From the NCBI GenBank assembly GCA_911728435.2, contig OU452205.1, positions 3,090,760 to 3,154,759 on the forward strand: a stretch of DNA of 64,000 nucleotides. The letters run 5' to 3'. The notes below the pieces were generated by a model. That model made no database searches, was not told where the DNA came from, and saw nothing but the letters and a program-made list of their open reading frames with translations. How positions within the stretch are numbered: the stretch's first letter is position 1; each line of letters begins with the position of its first letter. The DNA comes from Apoderus coryli (Eukaryota > Arthropoda > Insecta > Coleoptera > Attelabidae). Shown here in pieces: positions 61,593 to 64,000 of this stretch. Both the position numbers and the translations under genes were made by a program.

Positions 61593-62029
61593 TTTCAATT
61601 ACTTTTATTTTTTTTTTTTGGGCATCAGGTTCGAATTTTGAAATGAAAGATTCCTTATTTAATTTTTGTAAACAATTGGTGTAATTTGTCATTCATTCTT
61701 CCCTTTTTTTCCCCCTTTTCAATTCTACCATTCGACGTTTCGACAATGGTCATTGTCTTCTTCACGGATCACATTCTATTGTTTTCTAAAATTCAACACC
61801 ATCGTGTTGAATTTTAAGGGCTGAGGACAACATATTTTAGAAAACAATATAATGTGATCCGTGAAGAAGACAATGACCATTGTCGAAACGTCGAATGGTA
61901 GAATTGAAAAGGGGAAAAAAAAAGGAAAGAATGAATGACAAATTAAACCAATTGTTTACAGCAATGAAATAAGGAATCTTTCATTTCAAAATTCGAACCT
62001 GATACCCAAAAAAAAAAAAAGTAATTGAA
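61593..62029. repeat. Large inverted repeat (~200-bp arms) with Penelope-like end sequence
   Basis: Arms 61593-61792 and 61834-62029 are reverse complements with few differences; the spacer is 41 bp and itself contains an inverted repeat (aattcaacac / gtgttgaatt). The right arm reads gtgaagaagacaatgacc then attgtcgaaacgtcgaatgg, the 'gaaga ... gtcgaaacgtcg' signature seen at Penelope-like element ends. Two such ends head to head would explain the structure. Poly(T)/poly(A) runs lie near the outer ends of the arms. Confidence 0.85.
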
Positions 62030-62407
62030 ATTGAAAACCAAGGTTCAAGAAAACAAAACGAAAAATTATTCTTTTTAGTTTTTAGCTAATTTGATTTGAC
62101 ACAAAATTATTTATGTAAAAGAATGTGTTTGGCGGTTGGTAATAGCTGAGTGAACAACAATTACCAACAAGCCGGTTTCTAATATTGGCGTCCTGCTAAG
62201 GACGCATCTTGTGCATGATGGAGTCAGTGGCCTCTGGCGCAGTCCATATAGTGAATCTTGTTCACTCGGCATATTACGAACAGAAACTAAACGTTCTTTT
62301 ACATCTCTGTACCGTGTGGACTATATACCACAGAATTTAGAGAGTTGTCCTGTCAACTACTGACAGCGTTGCCACAGCTCGCTCGATTGAGCGTTCTTTT
62401 TCCAAAA

Positions 62408-62543
62408 TTATTTATTTATTTTCTTATTACAATTCTGTGCTATATCAATATGTTTTCTAGGTACAGTGTATTCATAAAACTGTAAAATTAAATATGCTAA
62501 CGACACTACAAGAAGATACGGCCATACACCTGAAGCCAAATAA
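62408..62543 (-). CDS. Last exon of an unidentified host gene: single membrane segment
   Basis: On the - strand the acceptor is tttttttttcag (62555-62544). The first base completes a Ser codon; the frame then reads YLASGVWPYLLVVSLAYLIL, a hydrophobic segment of membrane length, then QFYEYTVPRKHIDIAQNCNK and a stop at 62410-62408. AATAAA-like ataaataaataa overlaps the stop. The phase fits the exon at 62596-62767. Reading straight through the intron gives an apparent 97-codon frame, which is an artefact. Confidence 0.7.
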
Positions 62544-62595
62544 CTGAAAAAAAAATAGTTGTAGAACCAAACAAAATATATAGAATGAATTGTAC

Positions 62596-62767
62596 CTTTT
62601 AAGAAGCTTCCCTAAGCTTTTCGATTTCTCTTGGGATATTCTTTGGTAAACTACTTCAGTGCGACATGAGACTTGTTCCCAATTGTAATACTTTCTGATT
62701 CTAAGATTGCATTCAAATGGACAGAGGGTGTTTCCTAGCTTAATATCACATATTGCTTCTTCCAAAC
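62596..62767 (-). CDS. Penultimate exon of an unidentified host gene: Cys-containing segment
   Basis: The acceptor tttttag and the donor aaaag|gtacaa (GT at 62595-62594) bracket 172 nt. The frame after two leading bases reads LEEAICDIKLGNTLCPFECN, LRIRKYYNWEQVSCRTEVVY and QRISQEKSKSLGKLLK. Four Cys (ICD, LCPFEC, SCR) suggest a folded, possibly disulfide- or metal-bound domain. With the last exon it forms a small protein end with one membrane helix. The intron is 52 bp, a normal insect size. I do not recognise the family; no upstream exon with matching phase was found. Confidence 0.68.
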
Positions 62768-62949
62768 CTAAAAAATATATTTATTTGATTAAAATTATGA
62801 CACAAACAGAAAAACAAGTACCCTAGAAATCATTTTAACTTCAAAAATCAACTGAGCAATAGGTAATCCAAGGAGTTTTGAGCTCTTATCAAAGTCTAGA
62901 GAGGCCAACATGGCATACCAAGTTATCTTATAATTAAAATACAAAAAAT

Positions 62950-63364
62950 CTTATTAGGAGAAATAAAACTAGATGATTCCGTTGACGGGGGTCAGGCGAG
63001 TGCTGATCTGTTTGCGGCATATTCCCAGTCGGTTTGAATGTGGATTTGATCGCCGGTGACCTTGATGAGGAGTTTGTGAGTGTTTCTGAGTACAGTGTCT
63101 CCGTCTCGGAGGTTTTCGATGTGCTCAGTAAAATGAATATAAGGAAGTCCGCGGGTCCGGATGGGATTCCTCCATTGTTTCTCTCTTGCTATACCCCTTC
63201 AAATTATTTTCAACTTATCTCTTCGTTCGGGCCACTTTCCGGTTGCATGGAAGTCGAGTTTTATCACCCCTATTTTCAAATCTGGTAACAGAGGTGACGT
63301 ATCAAATTACTGTCCGGTTTGTATTCTCAACTCCATTCCTAAGCTTTTCGAGAGTTTAATAACA
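62950..63364 (+). mobile_element. Jockey/CR1-like retroelement, RT start (split by an RTE insertion)
   Basis: The frame reads LDDSVDGGQASADLFAAY, FVSVSEYSVSVSEVFDVL, MNIRKSAGPDGIPPLFLS, then after a frameshift near 63200 RSGHFPVAWKSSFITPIFKS, SNYCPVCILNSIPKLFESLI. It stops at the RTE-like insertion and continues at 63870. Confidence 0.85.
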
Positions 63365-63379
63365 AGATATCTAACAACT

Positions 63380-63854
63380 CCGACTTTGACCTCAATCTCA
63401 GAATAAGATTCACAAAGTGTTATGTATGGTCTGTACTGTTGTATGGTATGGAAGGCTGGACAGTGAAGGTTAGCACAATGAATAGGCTAGAAGGATTTGA
63501 AATGTGGATCTATCGAAGAATCCTGAAAGTCCCATGGACAGCAAGAAAGACCAACGAGGAAATTTTGAGGACGATAGGAAGAGAACGCGAATTGCTGGAC
63601 ACGATAAAGCGCAGGAAAACAGCGTATCTGGGGCATGTGATACGCAACGAAAGGTACCATTTCCTACAATTAATAATAGAAGGAAAAATAGAAGGAAGAA
63701 GGGGTGTAGGCAGAAAGAGGATGTTGTGGCTCCGAAACATCAAGCATTGGACGGGAATAGGAACCACAGGAGAATTAATTCACACCACCAGAGATAAGAA
63801 AAAATGGTCAGAAGTGATCGCAAACATCCATTAATGGATAGCAGCGGAAGAAGA
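63380..63854 (+). mobile_element. 5'-truncated RTE-like retrotransposon with 15-bp target duplication
   Basis: The target duplication agatatctaacaact is exact at 63365-63379 and 63855-63869. Inside, the frame begins DFDLNLRIRFTKCYVWSVLL and continues YGMEGWTVKVSTMNRLEGFE, MWIYRRILKVPWTARKT, RRKTAYLGHVIRNERYHFLQ and GRRGVGRKRMLWLRNIKHW, ending at 63834. This is the region after the RT palm of arthropod RTE-type elements. The 3' end is ggaagaagaag rather than poly(A). It lies inside the retroelement at 62950-64000 and is younger than it. Confidence 0.9.
63439..63834 (+). pseudogene. RTE-like ORF2 C-terminal fragment, 131 codons
   Basis: Open without interruption from the truncation point to its stop at 63832-63834; the Met at 63439 is internal to the original protein. 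It lacks endonuclease and RT catalytic motifs, so it has no activity of its own. A second, worse copy of the same module is at 5490-5695 on the other strand. Confidence 0.85.
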
Positions 63855-63869
63855 AGATATCTAACAACT

Positions 63870-64000
63870 ATATTTAAGCCGATTATAATTGATGAACAGT
63901 TCGGTTTCCAGTCCGGTCAGTCTACTGAGCTTAATCTTCTGGAATACACACATTATTTGTCACGGGCCTTGGAGGGCGGTTACCAGATTCATGCAATCTA
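63870..64000 (+). mobile_element. Continuation of the split retroelement to the window edge
   Basis: After the RTE-like insertion the frame resumes: IFKPIIIDEQFGFQSGQST, ELNLLEYTHYLSRALEGGYQ, leading towards motif A beyond the window. Joining 63364 to 63870 gives ITRYLTTIFKPIIIDEQFG in one frame, supporting a clean insertion. Confidence 0.85.

Noticed and set aside
62472..62765. 97-codon minus-strand ORF as one exon
   Set aside because: It reads through a 52-bp intron with good splice sites; spliced reading gives a membrane segment and a stop in phase.
62818..62960. Possible upstream exon of the minus-strand gene (WYAMLASLDFDKSSKLLGLP)
   Set aside because: The frame is open, but the only suitable donor leaves a phase that does not match the exon at 62767, so I could not link it.

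Overview
The window looks like AT-rich nuclear DNA of an insect. A beetle would fit the retroelement families, but that is inference. It has spliceosomal introns with GT/AG ends, no operons, and more transposon-derived sequence than gene sequence. I see no prokaryotic feature and no CRISPR array.

Two host genes can be supported. The main one runs on the + strand from 4410 to 50325: eleven coding exons, the C-terminal ~658 residues of a RhoGEF (DH domain, PH domain, low-complexity tail) whose sequence and domain order match PLEKHG5. The reading phase is consistent at all ten exon junctions and the stop is at 50323-50325. Exons 5' of 4410 lie outside the window or were not recognised. The second gene is on the - strand near the right end: two exons (62767-62596 and 62543-62408) encode the C-terminus of a small protein with one membrane segment, which I could not identify.

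The introns of the RhoGEF gene are filled with mobile elements. 1985-4110: degenerate non-LTR element with RNase H. 4911-18081 (13 kb intron): 5'-truncated Penelope-like element with a GIY-YIG endonuclease, a CR1-type element with both ORFs open inserted next to it, a Jockey/CR1-like fragment, a transposase/RT chimera and a mariner with TIRs. 18203-24570: three RT fragments and a mariner remnant. 24946-28268: a hAT-type non-autonomous element with an exact 8-bp target duplication that carries about eleven copies of a ~174-bp tandem repeat. 28497-34276: a mariner-superfamily transposon with 340-bp TIRs and an uninterrupted transposase, then diverged tandem repeats. 34845-38847: RT element split by a hAT remnant, and a second hAT (ZMYM1-like) fragment. 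39065-48550: CR1-like fragment, a long Jockey/CR1-like ORF, a gypsy pol fragment and an internally deleted RT. 48661-50229: a 14-bp minisatellite that reverses orientation.

Downstream of the gene (50326-64000) are a fold-back around another RT fragment, an ~828-bp tandem repeat, a Jockey copy with poly(A) and a 12-bp target duplication that was later hit by a MITE, a 252-bp hAT MITE, a large inverted repeat with Penelope-like end sequence, and an RTE-like fragment inserted with a 15-bp target duplication into another retroelement. Many retroelement copies share a 3' signature of AATAAA followed by (ATT)n. Boundaries come from reading the sequence; clade names for degenerate RT fragments are approximate.
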